Program-made: the position numbers and the translations under genes
Shown here: positions 42,676-53,243 of the stretch, one piece after another
Layout of the letters: every line of letters begins with the position of its first letter
Position numbering within the stretch: position 1 is the first letter of the stretch
Assembly: GCF_007859615.1 (NCBI RefSeq)
Contig: NZ_CP042295.1
Coordinates: forward strand, 1 to 64,000
Length of the DNA stretch: 64,000 nucleotides
Source of the DNA: Mycoplasma anserisalpingitidis
Lineage (GTDB): Bacteria; Bacillota_I; Bacilli_A; Mycoplasmatales; Metamycoplasmataceae
Reading direction: 5' to 3'
Notes under the pieces: generated by a model
Told to the model about the DNA's origin: nothing
Seen by the model: the letters and a program-made list of their open reading frames with translations, nothing else
The model's database searches: none

Positions 42676-43530
42676 ATGACAAATAAAGTAGAAAAAGTTG
42701 AAAAACAACCAAAAAATCCTATTGTATCAAAGGATAAATTATTAGAAGCAGGTGCATACTTTGGACACAAAGCACATGCTTGAAACCCTAAAATGAAAGA
42801 TTACATTGTACCTAACAAAAAAAATAAAGGTGCACACATCATTGATATTACTAAAACACAAAAATATCTTGAATTTGCTTACTCGCTTGTAAATAAATTA
42901 GCAAGTAAAAAAGCTTCTTTCATTTTTGTAGGAACAAAAAAACAAGCTCAAAGTGCTGTTAAAGAAGCTGCTGAAAGATCAAACTCATTATACGTAACAG
43001 AAAGATGATTAGGTGGAACATTAACAAATAATCAAACAATTATGTCACGTGTTAAAAAAATGGAAGAACTTGAAGCTAAAGCTAAAAATGAATTCAAAGG
43101 ATACACTAAAAAAGAAGCTATTCTTTTCCAAAAAGAATTAGATAAATTACACAAAAACCTTGATGGAATTCGTTCAATGAAACGTTTACCACAAGTTATG
43201 ATTGTTGCTGATCCTAATGAAGATGCAATTGCAGTTAAAGAAGCTAAAAGAAAAGGTATCAAAGTTATCGCTATTTTAGATACAAATGCAGATCCAGATT
43301 TTGTTGATTTTGGAATTCCTGCTAATGATGATTCTGCAAAATGTATCTCATTAATTATGACAATTCTTGCTGATGCTATTGTTAAAGCTCAAGGTGGTAA
43401 AGAATTATTTGCTTACCAACCAGATGAAAAAATTGTTTTACCAGAATTCCAAGGAGTTCAAAGAAAACAACCTTTACAATCTCAACCAAGAAGAGTTAAA
43501 TCACAAACTGAAGAATCAAGAGGGGAATAA
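42676..43530 (+). CDS. rpsB: 30S ribosomal protein S2
   Basis: This is uS2, 284 residues. It starts [20 protein letters not shown], about 20 residues longer than the minimal form, and then has [19 protein letters not shown], the signature [13 protein letters not shown] (near 110-122) and [21 protein letters not shown]-terminal tail rich in Gln, Arg and Ser ([17 protein letters not shown]) is also present. GGAGAAAA precedes the ATG. It forms an operon with tsf. Confidence 0.96.
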
Positions 43531-43532
43531 TT

Positions 43533-44411
43533 ATGTCAAACATTAACCTAATTAAAGAATTAAGAGAAAGAACAAACTCTGGATTATCAGATTGTAAAAA
43601 AGCTTTAGAAGCAACAAATTGAGATGTTGAAGCTGCTATTGAATGATTACGTGAAAACGGAATCGCTAAAGCTGCTAAAAAAGCAGGAAGAATTGCTGCT
43701 GAAGGTTTAGTAGCTATTGTTGGTGATGAAAAATCAGCAGTTATGATCGAAGTTAATAGTGAAACTGACTTCGTTGCTCAAAATGAAAACTTCAAGAATT
43801 TATTGAATGAAGTTGCTAATGGTTTATTCAAATCAAATGCAAATACACTTGAAGAAGCAGAACAAGTTGTTCTTGAAAGTGGTGTTACAGTATCTGAAGC
43901 TTGTACACAAGCTACAGCAACAATCGGTGAAAAAATTTCACTTCGTCGTTTTGTGAGAGTTGTTGCTGGTGCAAACCAAGTTTTAGGTCTTTACCTTCAC
44001 ACTAATGGACGTATTGGTTCAATTACTGTAGTTGAAGGTTCAAACTCAGAAGTTGCAAGAAATGTTGCAATGCACTCTGCTGCTATGAACCCAGAATTCG
44101 TTTTAGTTGAAAACATTCCTGCTGAAAGAATGGAACAAATTAAAGCTGGTTTTGTTGAACCTGCTAACTTTGCAAGTAAACCTGAAAAAATTAGAGAAAA
44201 AATTGTTGAAGGTTGATTAGACAAACAATTATCTGAAATTACATTAGTTAAACAACCATTTGTAATGGATGATGGTGTTTCAGTTGAAAAATACTTAGCA
44301 AACGCACAATCTAAATTAGTTAGTGCAGTAAGATTTGAAGTTGGTGAAGGAATCCAAAAAGTTGAATCAAACTTTGCCGATGAAGTTATGTCTGTAGTTA
44401 AAGGTAACTAA
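43533..44411 (+). CDS. tsf: Elongation factor Ts
   Basis: This is EF-Ts, 292 residues, the nucleotide-exchange factor for EF-Tu. It has the N-terminal UBA-like helix bundle (LIKELRERTNSGLSDCKKAL) and the nearly invariant EVNSETDFVAQNENF motif (near residues 71-85). The C-terminal core continues past TGA 44214-44216. It begins two bases after the rpsB stop with AGAGGGGA as Shine-Dalgarno sequence. Confidence 0.96.
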
Positions 44412-44424
44412 TAATTAAAAATAT

Positions 44425-44452
44425 AATGAAGCTTAATGCTTCATTTTTGTTT
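44425..44452 (+). terminator. Terminator of rpsB-tsf
   Basis: An 8-bp stem AATGAAGC / GCTTCATT with a 5-nt loop and a T-rich tail. Confidence 0.85.
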
Positions 44453-44455
44453 TAA

Positions 44456-44482
44456 ATAAAAAAATAGCGCTTAAACGCTAAA
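44456..44482 (-). terminator. Terminator of the ABC/lipoprotein operon
   Basis: Stem TAGCG / CGCTA with a 6-nt loop and a run of U on the minus strand, 21 bases after the stop of the ABM gene. Confidence 0.75.
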
Positions 44483-44502
44483 CGAAGTGTCAGACAAAGT
44501 AA

Positions 44503-44835
44503 TTACACATTAATAAATTTTTGATCCTTAGTAGTTATTGTTTGGTTATCTGGTATATATTTATCGGCCTTGAGAGATAAATTGTATTTTTTTCTTAGTT
44601 TAAGAATTTCTTCCAATTCTGTTGAATCATGATGCAAATCAAGTGCTTCCTGATTTTTTCATCTATCAATTAGTATAATGGTTTCTTTATCATCATAAGA
44701 CTCATAATATTGATATTGTAAATTACCCTCTTTACTTCTTATTCTTCCTACAATTCCGCTTTCAGTCATTTCTTTAGCAAACTTTAAAGCATCGCCATTT
44801 TTACCTGTATAGTGAATAATAAAAGTTAGTTCCAT
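44503..44835 (-). CDS. ABM-superfamily (antibiotic biosynthesis monooxygenase-like) protein
   Basis: A 110-residue protein with the dimeric ferredoxin-like ABM fold: IIHYTGKNGDALKFAKEM, GIVGRIRSKEGNLQYQYY (near 27-44), and TIILIDRWKNQEALDLHHDS. Trp59 and His69 are ten residues apart, as in many members including IsdG-type haem oxygenases, but the Asn of IsdG is not seen, so haem cleavage is not implied. AGGAG lies before the ATG, 11 bases after the last lipoprotein stop, so it is the last gene of a six-gene operon. An enzyme acting on the transported compound is a possible role. Confidence 0.78.
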
Positions 44836-44846
44836 ATTTAATTCTC

Positions 44847-46037
44847 CTATATTTTTATATCAAAAAAAGTATATCTTATTGGTCTACCACCATAATAATC
44901 ATTATATATTATATTATTAGTTTGATTATTTTCAGTTATTTCAGAGAATGTAATTGTATTTTTAACATACTGTCTAATATCAAAAAAGCCATTTTTATCC
45001 TTACTGAAGAAAACCTTTGGGTAAATATATAAATAAGAAAATAATTCAACTTCATCCTTTTTTGGTTCTTCAGCTTTAGTTGGTTCGTGCAACTCAGAAA
45101 GGTCGCTTCCTTTTCAAATAGCAAGTTTATTTTTAAATTTAGTTAACTCAGATGAATAATTATCAAATTCAACCCTATATTCACTTAAATTTTCTAAATT
45201 ATTGATTTTTGACTTGTATAAATCATGTACTGGTTTAAATCTATTAAATATGTCTAATAATTCATTTTTTCTATCAGATTCATCATCAATAGAATTTATT
45301 AGATTACTTATTTGATCAATAAAATCCTCTCCATCATTATTTATTATATTTTCGAATTCTCACGAGTAATTATCAATGTATTTAGTGATGTTTAGATTAA
45401 TTATAAAGCCTTCATTTGTTAATAAATAAAATTGATAGGTTTCAGAATAATCCTTTTCTATCTCTATTTTGTAGGTAAAATCTATAAAAATATTAGATTT
45501 AGGAGTATAGAATAAACCTAATTCCATACCTGATTTCTTAGCTTCCAATGAACTTTCTTCAGTTGAAGACACAAACTGATCAAATACTGGAAAACTAACA
45601 AACTCAATTTTTGCAATATTAAAAAGTAGCCAAAGTCAATTTTTTGTTTTAGCTTCTTCAACGTTTTTTATTGAATCACTAAGTAAATATGGTCTTTTTG
45701 ATAAGAACCCACCATCATGACCGAAACTGAGCGAAATATTGTTAGAAAATATTAAACTTTTTTTAATTTGGTTTAAGTAATTTTTGTTTTTATTTAATTC
45801 TAGTTGATTATTGATAAAATCTTGTTTGTCATTACTATCTTTATAAATTAAATTTAATATTTTTTCAATAACTTCTTGATTGAGAAAGTTTTCTCAATTT
45901 TGATTTAATTTATACTCTTCTGTGTACAGTTTTTGTTTTATGTTTTTGTGTGCTTCATTGTTATCTTGACAACTAACCGTACTTATAGGAATCAAACTGA
46001 ATAAAGGCAAAACAAATAATAATTTCTTAAATCTCAT
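44847..46037 (-). CDS. Lipoprotein, third member of a tandem paralog family
   Basis: A 396-residue lipoprotein with MRFKKLLFVLPLFSLIPI and lipobox STVSC (Cys23). It shares with the next two genes upstream an FINNQ-type segment (near residue 75) and a Trp-containing helix (KNWLWLLFNIAKIEFVSFP near 130-150). The C-terminal half has a charged linker (HEPTKAEEPKKDEVE) and ends in YYGGRPIRYTFFDIKI. Its ATG overlaps the stop of the preceding lipoprotein by 11 bases. No domain of known function is recognised. Confidence 0.78.
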
Positions 46038-46920
46038 AATTGTCCTTAATTTTTAATATTATTTTTGAAGGAACACCATATCTAAGTTTTTTAACCAAAT
46101 CAGATTCAAAACGATCATAACCAATTTGATCACCATGTACATAAGCTGAGTGTAAGATATTTGATATTAGCTTAATAGAAATGTTGTTAGTTTTTGAAAA
46201 TGAAAAATATCAAATTCATGGTTCTATTTCTAATTTATTGTTTTTTGTTGAATTTTTATCAATTTTAATTCTAAAAATAATTTTACCTTTCGAAAGATAG
46301 AAAATATAATTGCTATAACTTTCTGCAGATTCTTCTCCTTCTTCAAGTTTATCTAATAACGAAGATGTTAATCAAGTATCATCAGGCAGTTTTAAGTTCT
46401 TTAATGATTCTAAAAATTCTTCTGAATGAGATGAATTTAAGTCTTGATTTTCAGGAATAGTTAATCAATCATAAAAATGAACATAAAAAATATTTAGATT
46501 TTTTAATATAAAATACCAATTCTCCGAGTAGAAGGGAAAAATGTTTTTTTCATAAAATTCTATTTCTTTCTTTTTTTGTTCATTTGGATCGCTAATTAAA
46601 CCTATTTCATTTTGACATTGTTCAAACATAAATTTCAATTTTTTTAGTTGTTCATTTTGATAATTTTTATTATTTTGATTATTCAAAAATTCTGTTTTTT
46701 GAACTATATTATCAGCAAAAACCTTATCTAATAAGTCATTTAAAATCTTTTCAGTTCTTTTAACTTCTAAATTATCTTCCTTTTCAATATAGTCAAATTT
46801 ATTATCTACTATTTTACTAAGTGAATTTCTAATTTCATTTCCTGAATCTTTGCATGAAGATAAAAAAACAACACTAAATAAACTTAACAATGTGGTTAAA
46901 ATTTTGTATTTCCTACTCAT
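46027..46920 (-). CDS. Lipoprotein, second member of a tandem paralog family
   Basis: A 297-residue lipoprotein: MSRKYKILTTLLSLFSVVFL and lipobox FLSSC (Cys23). It has the family's EFLNNQ segment (near 78) and SENWYFILKNLNIFYVHFYD (near 131-150). The C-terminal part (NISIKLISNILHSAYVHGDQ, KLRYGVPSKIILKIK) also resembles the end of the third member, where YYGGRPIRYTFF takes the place of LRYGVP. Start and stop overlap both neighbours, so the three lipoproteins are made together in fixed order. Confidence 0.78.
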
Positions 46921-47887
46921 TTATAGCCTTTCATGTATATCTATATATTCTATTTTTTTTGAATTTTTCTTCAGTTAGTAGTCTTTTTAATGTTGTTTTT
47001 TGAATGTCGGAATATGTATAACTAAAATTTTTATATTGATTTAAATCATTGAATTTATAATAACTTTTTGTAGAATCATACTCTTCTCCAAAATATTCAT
47101 TGTATTCGATATCGTTATTAATCAGTATGTTTTTGGATAAATTATTTTCTTTTTCCAGATTTATTAATTTATTCTTGAATTCATTTATATTTTCTGTATC
47201 CGGAGAATAAAATAAATCAGGAATTAAAGTGACGAATTTATTATTTTGATAAGTATAAGTTAAAATTTTAATAGCCTTATTTGAATCATAAATTAAATAA
47301 TTAGCAACTTTATTTTCAAATTTGTCGTAATCATCTTTTTCAAGTGGGATTTGTAATAAATCAACAACATCTTTGTTTTTAATAGAAATACTTAAACTAG
47401 GATTAAATTGATCGACACTTCTAATAATATTTTCAAAGTAATTATCATTTTCATCATCAAATTTTGATCCATAAGGATTAAAAACAAATTGAAAATCCTG
47501 AATGTTATCCAAAATTCATAATCAGTTTTGAGTTATGTTTTTTTCTAATATTTTATAACTTGTTTCAACTAAATTTCTATAATCACTTTGTGTGTTTATC
47601 AGATAAGGTCTTAAAGGATTAAATCAAACCAAAGCTGATTTTAATTCTTGTTTTTTATTGTAAATTATTTTAGATTGGTTGTATATGAACTCTTTTTTTT
47701 GGGTTATGTTTTCAAACTGAAAATCAATTATTTGCTGTATAAATTTATTATCAGAAATAAATTTATTCTTTTGATCTCCTATTTTTTGAAAATTAATTTT
47801 TTCGGAATTATTCGTGCAACTAAGGGTCGTTGTCGAGAGAGAAACTAGTGTAAAAAATATCAATTTATTTTTGAATAATTTTTTCAT
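46913..47887 (-). CDS. Lipoprotein, first member of a tandem paralog family
   Basis: A 324-residue lipoprotein: MKKLFKNKLIFFTLVSLSTT and lipobox TTLSC (Cys24). Family features are KKEFIYNQSK (near 65), RPYLINTQSDYR (near 95), and TQNWLWILDNIQDFQFVFNP (near 120). The start at 47887 lies inside the ATPase gene, 23 bases before its end, and an ATG at 47902 is an alternative. The stop overlaps the next lipoprotein by eight bases. Confidence 0.77.
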
Positions 47888-48569
47888 AATATATATCTTC
47901 AAGAGGTTTATATTTTATTCCGTTATAAATTAATTTACCTTTATGTATTAGAGTTAAACTATCAACGAATTGGTCAATTTCGGCTAAAATGTGACTACTT
48001 ATTAAAATTGTTTTTCCTTCTTTGTTTAGTGAATTTAATAAATTAAACAATTCAAATCTACCTGTTGGATCTAAATTAGCTGCCGGTTCATCTAAAATAA
48101 TTAATTCTGGATTGTGAATTAGAGCTTGGATTAATAATACTTTTTTCTTTTGACCAGATGAGAAAAATGATGGTTTTTTATTCCTTAAGTCTTCAATATC
48201 AAATTTTTTTAGTAGTTCTGAAATTTTATTATCAGCTTCGGTTTTCGATAAATTATTTAATAAAGCGAGTGATTTCAGATATTCATAAACAGTGATTTCC
48301 TTCGGAAATTGAGCTTTTTCAGGAACATAACCTATATTTGATTTGCTTTCTGATATTTTATTATTTATATTTTTTATCAAAATTTCACCACTAAAATTAA
48401 AAGTTGCACCAATTATCGATTTAATTGTTGTTGTTTTTCCTGCTCCATTTTCACCTATAAAAGCATGAAATGAACCAGATTTAACTTCAAAACTTAAGTC
48501 TTTAACACCATAACCATTTTTATCATACAGTCTTGTCAAATTACTTACTTTTAATATAGTTTCTTTCAT
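47865..48569 (-). CDS. ABC transporter ATP-binding protein
   Basis: A 234-residue ABC ATPase: Walker A FIGENGAGKTTTIKS (near 39), signature FFSSGQKKKVLLIQALIHNP near 134 with SSGQ in place of the usual LSGGQ, Walker B LIILDEPAANLD (near 156) and the H-loop in ISSHILAEID. It is of the exporter-like CcmA/NatA class that pairs with a separate permease. Its ATG shares one base with the permease stop (TAATG). It is followed by three lipoproteins, which may be the exported cargo, partners or receptors of the transporter. Confidence 0.9.
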   Translation of the reverse strand: MKETILKVSNLTRLYDKNGYGVKDLSFEVKSGSFHAFIGENGAGKTTTIKSIIGATFNFSGEILIKNINNKISESKSNIGYVPEKAQFPKEITVYEYLKSLALLNNLSKTEADNKISELLKKFDIEDLRNKKPSFFSSGQKKKVLLIQALIHNPELIILDEPAANLDPTGRFELFNLLNSLNKEGKTILISSHILAEIDQFVDSLTLIHKGKLIYNGIKYKPLEDIYYEKIIQK

Positions 48570-50380
48570 TATTTATAGTCCTTTCTATAATATAAAAATC
48601 CATTAAGTGATAATAATAAAATACTTAAGCTAGTTCAAATCAATGGGTAAAAAGCTTTATTTACAATTTTTTTATCTCTCTGAATTGAATAAACTTCATT
48701 TATAGCCTGAAATATGAAATTATCTGATTTTTCTAATTCATATCTAAAAACTATTTTTTTCTCGCCATTAGGATATGTTTTAACAACTTCTTTGGTACTA
48801 TAGGACTCAAAACCACCTATTTTATAAACGAATTGGTCGATTTTTATTTCATATTGTCCAGGACTGTAATATTTTAGGGGATCATCATTTAATAAAAGAG
48901 AAGTTAGTAAAATTGAATCATTTTTACTAAAATAAAGATAATACATAAGGGAAATGGAAAAATAAATTTTTCTCTCTATTTCTGAAGAAATTTTTTTATT
49001 TCTAACAGCGTTCTCATCAAAAAGAGTTATTTCTTTGCTAGAAAAGTTAAAAAGTCATGAATCATCATTGTTTAATTCATTTTCAATTTCTCTTATAATT
49101 GAACTTTTAATTACTTTAGGGTCATTGATTCTATTATTTGTTACTTGCTCATTTATTTTTTCAAAAAATGATTTAGCAAAATCATTAAAATCGTTATTTT
49201 TTAATAATTGTTCAATATTTTCTCAATATATTTTTCCAATTAAATTATTAGGATTAGAATAAGAAAACTCATCTTCAGGAAAGTCAATATCAATTTTATC
49301 TGCATTATTTCTAACATAAATAATGTTTCTATTTATTAGATCATTATTTATCTTCGAATTCGATTTCAACAATGAAGGAATAATGAATGAATTATCATTA
49401 TTTTCAGAAATTTTAAGTTTTAATAAATCTGCATTATCAACTAATTTATACGAAAAAGAAAGACTATCATTATCTTTGTAGTATAAAATTGAATTATCAA
49501 ATGATTTTTCATTATTTTTTATTAGTGATAGTATATCAATATCTTTTGTATTAAAAGAATTTACAAGTTGATATGGAATGAATAATCATGAAGAAATTTG
49601 TCATTCTTTTGCAGCGTTTTTTGAATATTCACTCACTAAATTTATGTAATCTTTTTGGTATGGATCAAAATCTATTTTTTTAAAATCACCATTAGGAATA
49701 ATGTAATAATTATCTTTTTCATCGTTTAGAAAGAAAGTCACAACATCCGCTTCATTTTTTGAATGATGATATTCATATTTAGTTTTTAATAATTCGTCGC
49801 TAATTTTTCTTGAAGAACGTACTATTGTTCTTATCATAATACCAGCCAAAAAAGGACTAGCTGTCATGAGGATTGGTAAAATCATAGCCACTTTTTGGGT
49901 AAATTTTAACGAAATTAAACTTGATATGATACCAAAAATAATATAAGCAAAAAATACACTTAAAATCATCATTAATGAAAATAGAAAATAATTCAATTCT
50001 GTAATTTTTGATAAGAATCCAACAGTTCATGAAACTCAATTTATTAGTGATCAAGCAAAACCTATTAAAACAAAAACTAAAGTTTTACTTAATATCATTT
50101 TCTTTCTTGATATGGGTTTGGAAAATAGAATTAAATCAGTTCCATTTTTTTCTAAATCGCTAAAAATATTTAATGATTTGAGACAACCATAAAAAACACT
50201 AGCGATAAGATTCACAAATAAAAGTGAAAAAAAGAAAACAGGATAATGATATTCTCTAAAACTAATTACATTTAGAATTAATCCGATAAATAAATTTAAT
50301 GTAATTATTATCGATGGTAATATATAGGTGTTTTTCTTTTTTGAAGTCATTTTCAACATAAAAATAAAATAATTTTTCAT
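48569..50380 (-). CDS. ABC transporter permease with a large extracytoplasmic domain
   Basis: A 603-residue membrane protein. It begins MKNYFIFMLKMTSKKKNTYI and has five or six helices in the first 190 residues (ILPSIIITLNLFIGLILNVI, MMILSVFFAYIIFGIISSLI, KVAMILPILMTASPFLAGIM). About 370 hydrophilic residues that should face outside follow, and then a last helix near the end (FYPLIWTSLSILLLSLNGFL). This is an ABC-2-like layout, with KNGTDLILFSKPISRKKMI near residues 90-110 as the likely cytoplasmic coupling region. GGAGG just before the ATG at 50380 fixes the start. It is the first gene of the operon controlled by the inverted repeat at 50417-50438. Confidence 0.75.
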
Positions 50381-50405
50381 ATTCCTCCAATATTTCAGCA
50401 CAATA

Positions 50406-50438
50406 ATTATATATTATATATTACACTTTAGTAATATA
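50406..50438 (-). promoter_or_regulatory. Promoter with inverted-repeat operator (copy 2)
   Basis: TATATTAC-N6-GTAATATA (50417-50438) has the same eight-base arms as the element at 41589-41610, with spacers ACTTTA and ATTTTG. TATAAT on the minus strand (50406-50411) lies five bases downstream of it. The position relative to the -10 matches copy 1 to within one base. Confidence 0.65.
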
Positions 50439-50483
50439 TTTTAAATAAAATGAAAGTTATAAGCAAGCTTATAACTTGTGTTA

Positions 50484-51530
50484 TTATTTTTCATCAGGTC
50501 TAGAAAAAACATAATGTCCAGTTTCTGTTACTAAAACATCATCTTCAATTCTAGCTCCACCAAGACCTTCAATGTAAATTCCAGGTTCAACTGTAATAAT
50601 CATTCCAGGTTCAAGTATTGTTTCAGATAATTTTGAAACGCTTGGCAGTTCATGAACATCAATTCCTAATCCATGTCCAGTTGAGTGAACAAAATATTTT
50701 CCATATCCCTTAGATTCAATGTAATCTCTACATACTTTATCAACTTCTGATGCTTTAATTCCAGGTTTTACATGCGCTCTACCAAGTCTAGCAGCTTCTT
50801 TAACAATGTTTAGAATTTCTAACATTTTAGGATCTTTAACATTTTCTTCACCACCAAGAATTGAAGTTCTTGTAATGTCTGCTGAGTATCCTTTATATAA
50901 GGCACCAAAATCAACTTTTAGTAATGAACCAAACTCTAATTTTTTATCAGTAGGATGGTGATGTGGTTCAGCGGATGAAGCTCCGGCAGCTATAATTTCA
51001 TCAAAACTTTCCTTTTCAGCACCGTTTAATTTAAGAAGGTAATTTAATTTGGCAGCAACTTCTTTTTCAGTCATCCCTGGTTGAACTCATTGCATAAGTT
51101 GTTCGTAAGATTTTAACGAAATATCAATAGTTTTTTGCATTAGTTCTAATTCATGCTCACTCTTATTGATTCTCAATTGCTGTGCATTAATTCAAGTTAC
51201 TTTTTCTGGATTAATTAATTTATTTAATCAATTTTCTGTTGCTTTAGTTAAATAGTTTTCATCATAAGCAACATGTTTATATTGTTTTTGTTCAAAAAAG
51301 TCTCTTAAGGTTGTCCCAACCATTAATTTAACTTCTACATTTTTAGCATTTTTTGAAACATATTCAATATATCTACCATCAACAAATAAATAAGCTTTGT
51401 TTCTTTCAATAATGATAACACCATCAGTTGTTTGAACACCAGCATATCATAATCTAGTTTGTGGTGCTTCAGAAACATAAGCGTCGATTTTTTTAGTTTC
51501 AAATAATTGTTCTAATTTACTTCTATTCAT
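50484..51530 (-). CDS. pepP: Xaa-Pro aminopeptidase (M24B)
   Basis: A 348-residue metalloaminopeptidase that removes N-terminal residues before proline. The creatinase-like N domain (1-125) has lost little. The pita-bread domain carries all five metal ligands: Asp in VDFGALYKGY, Asp in SADITRTSI, His in STGHGLGIDVHELP, Glu in ITVEPGIYIE and Glu in GARIEDDVLV. AAGGAGAAAAAT precedes the ATG. In a host-dependent cell it recovers amino acids from imported peptides. Confidence 0.92.
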
Positions 51531-51571
51531 TTTTCTCCTTAACTAAATTAAATTATAAATTAATTTAAAAA

Positions 51572-51590
51572 TAAAAAAGAGCAGAGCTCT
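51572..51590 (-). terminator. Terminator after rpmG
   Basis: Stem AGAGC / GCTCT with a 3-nt loop and a U run on the minus strand. Confidence 0.7.
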
Positions 51591-51592
51591 AA

Positions 51593-51745
51593 TTATTTCT
51601 TTTCTTTGTGTGTTGTGTGTGCATTACATTTTGAGCAGTGTTTTTTTAACTCAACTTTTTCTGGGTGAGCTTTTTTATTTTTTTTGCTAATGTAATTTTC
51701 CATTTTGCACTCTGTGCATTGGAATGTAAAACCTTCTCTAGGCAT
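51593..51745 (-). CDS. rpmG: 50S ribosomal protein L33
   Basis: This is bL33, 50 residues, too short to be seen easily among longer frames. It reads [20 protein letters not shown] and keeps both CxxC pairs (CTEC near 10-13, CSKC near 37-40), so it is the zinc-binding form, and ends [20 protein letters not shown] precedes the ATG. It has its own terminator. Confidence 0.94.
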   Translation of the reverse strand: MPREGFTFQCTECKMENYISKKNKKAHPEKVELKKHCSKCNAHTTHKEKK

Positions 51746-51890
51746 TTTTTACTCCTTTTTAAATATATTTAAAATAGTACTTGTGTAATTATATAATAAT
51801 TTCTTTTTTTAAGTTGTTTATTTTTCTAAAATTAGTAAAAATAATAAAAAATGAAGAAATTATCTTCATTTCGGTCTAGCTTCCTAGAAA

Positions 51891-51964
51891 TGGAGCGAGT
51901 GAAGGGAATCGAACCCTCATAGTCAGCTTGGAAGGCTGAAGTTCTGCCATTAAACTACACTCGC
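51891..51964 (-). tRNA. trnG: tRNA-Gly (TCC)
   Basis: A 74-nt cloverleaf with encoded CCA on the minus strand. The acceptor GCGAGTG pairs with CACTCGC and the anticodon loop CTTCCAA gives TCC. Confidence 0.95.
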
Positions 51965-52039
51965 GTTTATTGCTAACTAATTATAACACTAAAATTTATT
52001 TTTCAAAAATATTTTTTAGATTTTTTTTATTTTTTATAA

Positions 52040-52121
52040 AAGACCACTAGACACAACACTTCCTGATGTGGCTGCTGCAATTACGCCCTGACCAAGTTAC
52101 TGGGTTATTGTTCTAATGGCT
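52040..52121 (-). ncRNA. ffs: Signal recognition particle RNA (4.5S-type)
   Basis: On the minus strand the SRP domain IV core is recognisable: GGTCAGG on the 5' side, a GTAA tetraloop and GCAGCAGCCA on the 3' side. The ends close with a 9-bp stem between GCCATTAGA and TCTAGTGGT. TATAAT (52127-52132) lies upstream and a U-rich run follows. The RNA binds Ffh and targets membrane proteins. Exact ends are estimated. Confidence 0.85.
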
Positions 52122-52126
52122 ATGTT

Positions 52127-52132
52127 ATTATA
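52127..52132 (-). promoter_or_regulatory. -10 box of the SRP RNA gene
   Basis: TATAAT on the minus strand six to seven bases before the predicted RNA start. Confidence 0.55.
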
Positions 52133-52247
52133 TATGAAATTATGAATAATTAAAGAAAATAATTGATATCGCAATAATTTAACGTTTTAAATGAAAAAAT
52201 AATGCAAAATGTGGAAATTAATTTTCATTTTATGGTATCATATATTT

Positions 52248-53195
52248 ATGAAAACAATTTCTTACAAAGATATTTCGAAAATGGCGCAAGTTTCCATTTC
52301 AACAGTTAGTAGATATTATAACAATGGTTATGTTTCTAAAAAAACAAAAGAAAGAATTGATAAAGTAGTCAAACAATTTGAGTATTACCCAAACCATGGA
52401 GCAAGATTAATTAGAGGAAGAGACAATTCTATTTTTGTAATTATACCTGAATGACCTCAAAATAGTGTAAAAGACATTTGTAATGGTATTATTCAAGCAG
52501 CTAGAATCCATAAAAGAAAAGTTAATATAACTTACTCTGAAAAAGGAGTAAAAGAATATATTGAAACAGTTAGATTTGTGCTTTCTTGAAGACCGAATTC
52601 AATAGTTTTATTTTTACCTGAAATTAATGAAGAATTAATTGAGTTTATCAAAACTATTGAAGATACATCAATCGTAATTTTTGGATATGATGTTGATGAT
52701 TTATGTTGAGTAAAAATTGATGAAACACACGCTTTTTATCTTTTAACACACAAATTCTATAATTCAGTAATTGACAATCAAAAAATGGTATTTGTAAATG
52801 ACCCAAAATTAAACAAATCTACTTCAGATGACAGAATTGCTGGATTCAAACATGCATGCAATGAACTAAAAATTCAATATGAAATTGTGGATTTAAATTC
52901 AAGAGATAAAGTTGCTATTAACAATTTTAATAAACACACAAGAAAAAACAATATTTCAAATATTGTATGTTCAACACATGAATTATTTATCGCTCTTAGT
53001 GTTTTAGGAGATAAATCACTTAGATTAACAGATATTGGTTACCAGTCAATTTATGACCATATGAATTCATATAGATCAAAAATATTTATTGACTATGCTA
53101 ATATAGGTATTGAAATTGAAAATATTCTATGAGTTCATAACATCAATAAAACTCCAACATCTAAATTAATTAAACCATCTATAATTCAAAAGTAA
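52248..53195 (+). CDS. LacI-family transcriptional regulator
   Basis: A 315-residue repressor with an N-terminal LacI helix-turn-helix (TISYKDISKMAQVSISTVSR, residues 2-21, then YYNNGYVSKKTKERI and FEYYPNHGARLIRG). A periplasmic-binding-like effector domain follows (SIFVIIPEWPQNSVKDICNG, FVNDPKLNKSTSDDRIAGFK). The ligand is unknown. Sugar genes are not next to it, and the nearest possible target is its own promoter, where an imperfect palindrome with a central CG lies at 52176-52192. TATCAT ends six bases before the ATG, so the mRNA may be leaderless. An upstream ATG at 52209 is less likely because it overlaps the promoter. Confidence 0.85.
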
Positions 53196-53227
53196 CAGTT
53201 TATCTTTTATTAAACTGTTTTTTATTT
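53194..53227 (+). terminator. Terminator after the LacI-type gene
   Basis: A 9-bp stem AACAGTTTA / TAAACTGTT with an 8-nt loop and a T run, overlapping the stop codon. Confidence 0.85.
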
Positions 53228-53243
53228 TATTAAAGGAGAAAAA

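Noticed and set aside
44503-44835. IsdG-type haem oxygenase
   Set aside because: The Trp-His spacing fits, but it is common to the ABM fold and the Asn needed in IsdG is not at the expected position, so only the superfamily is named.
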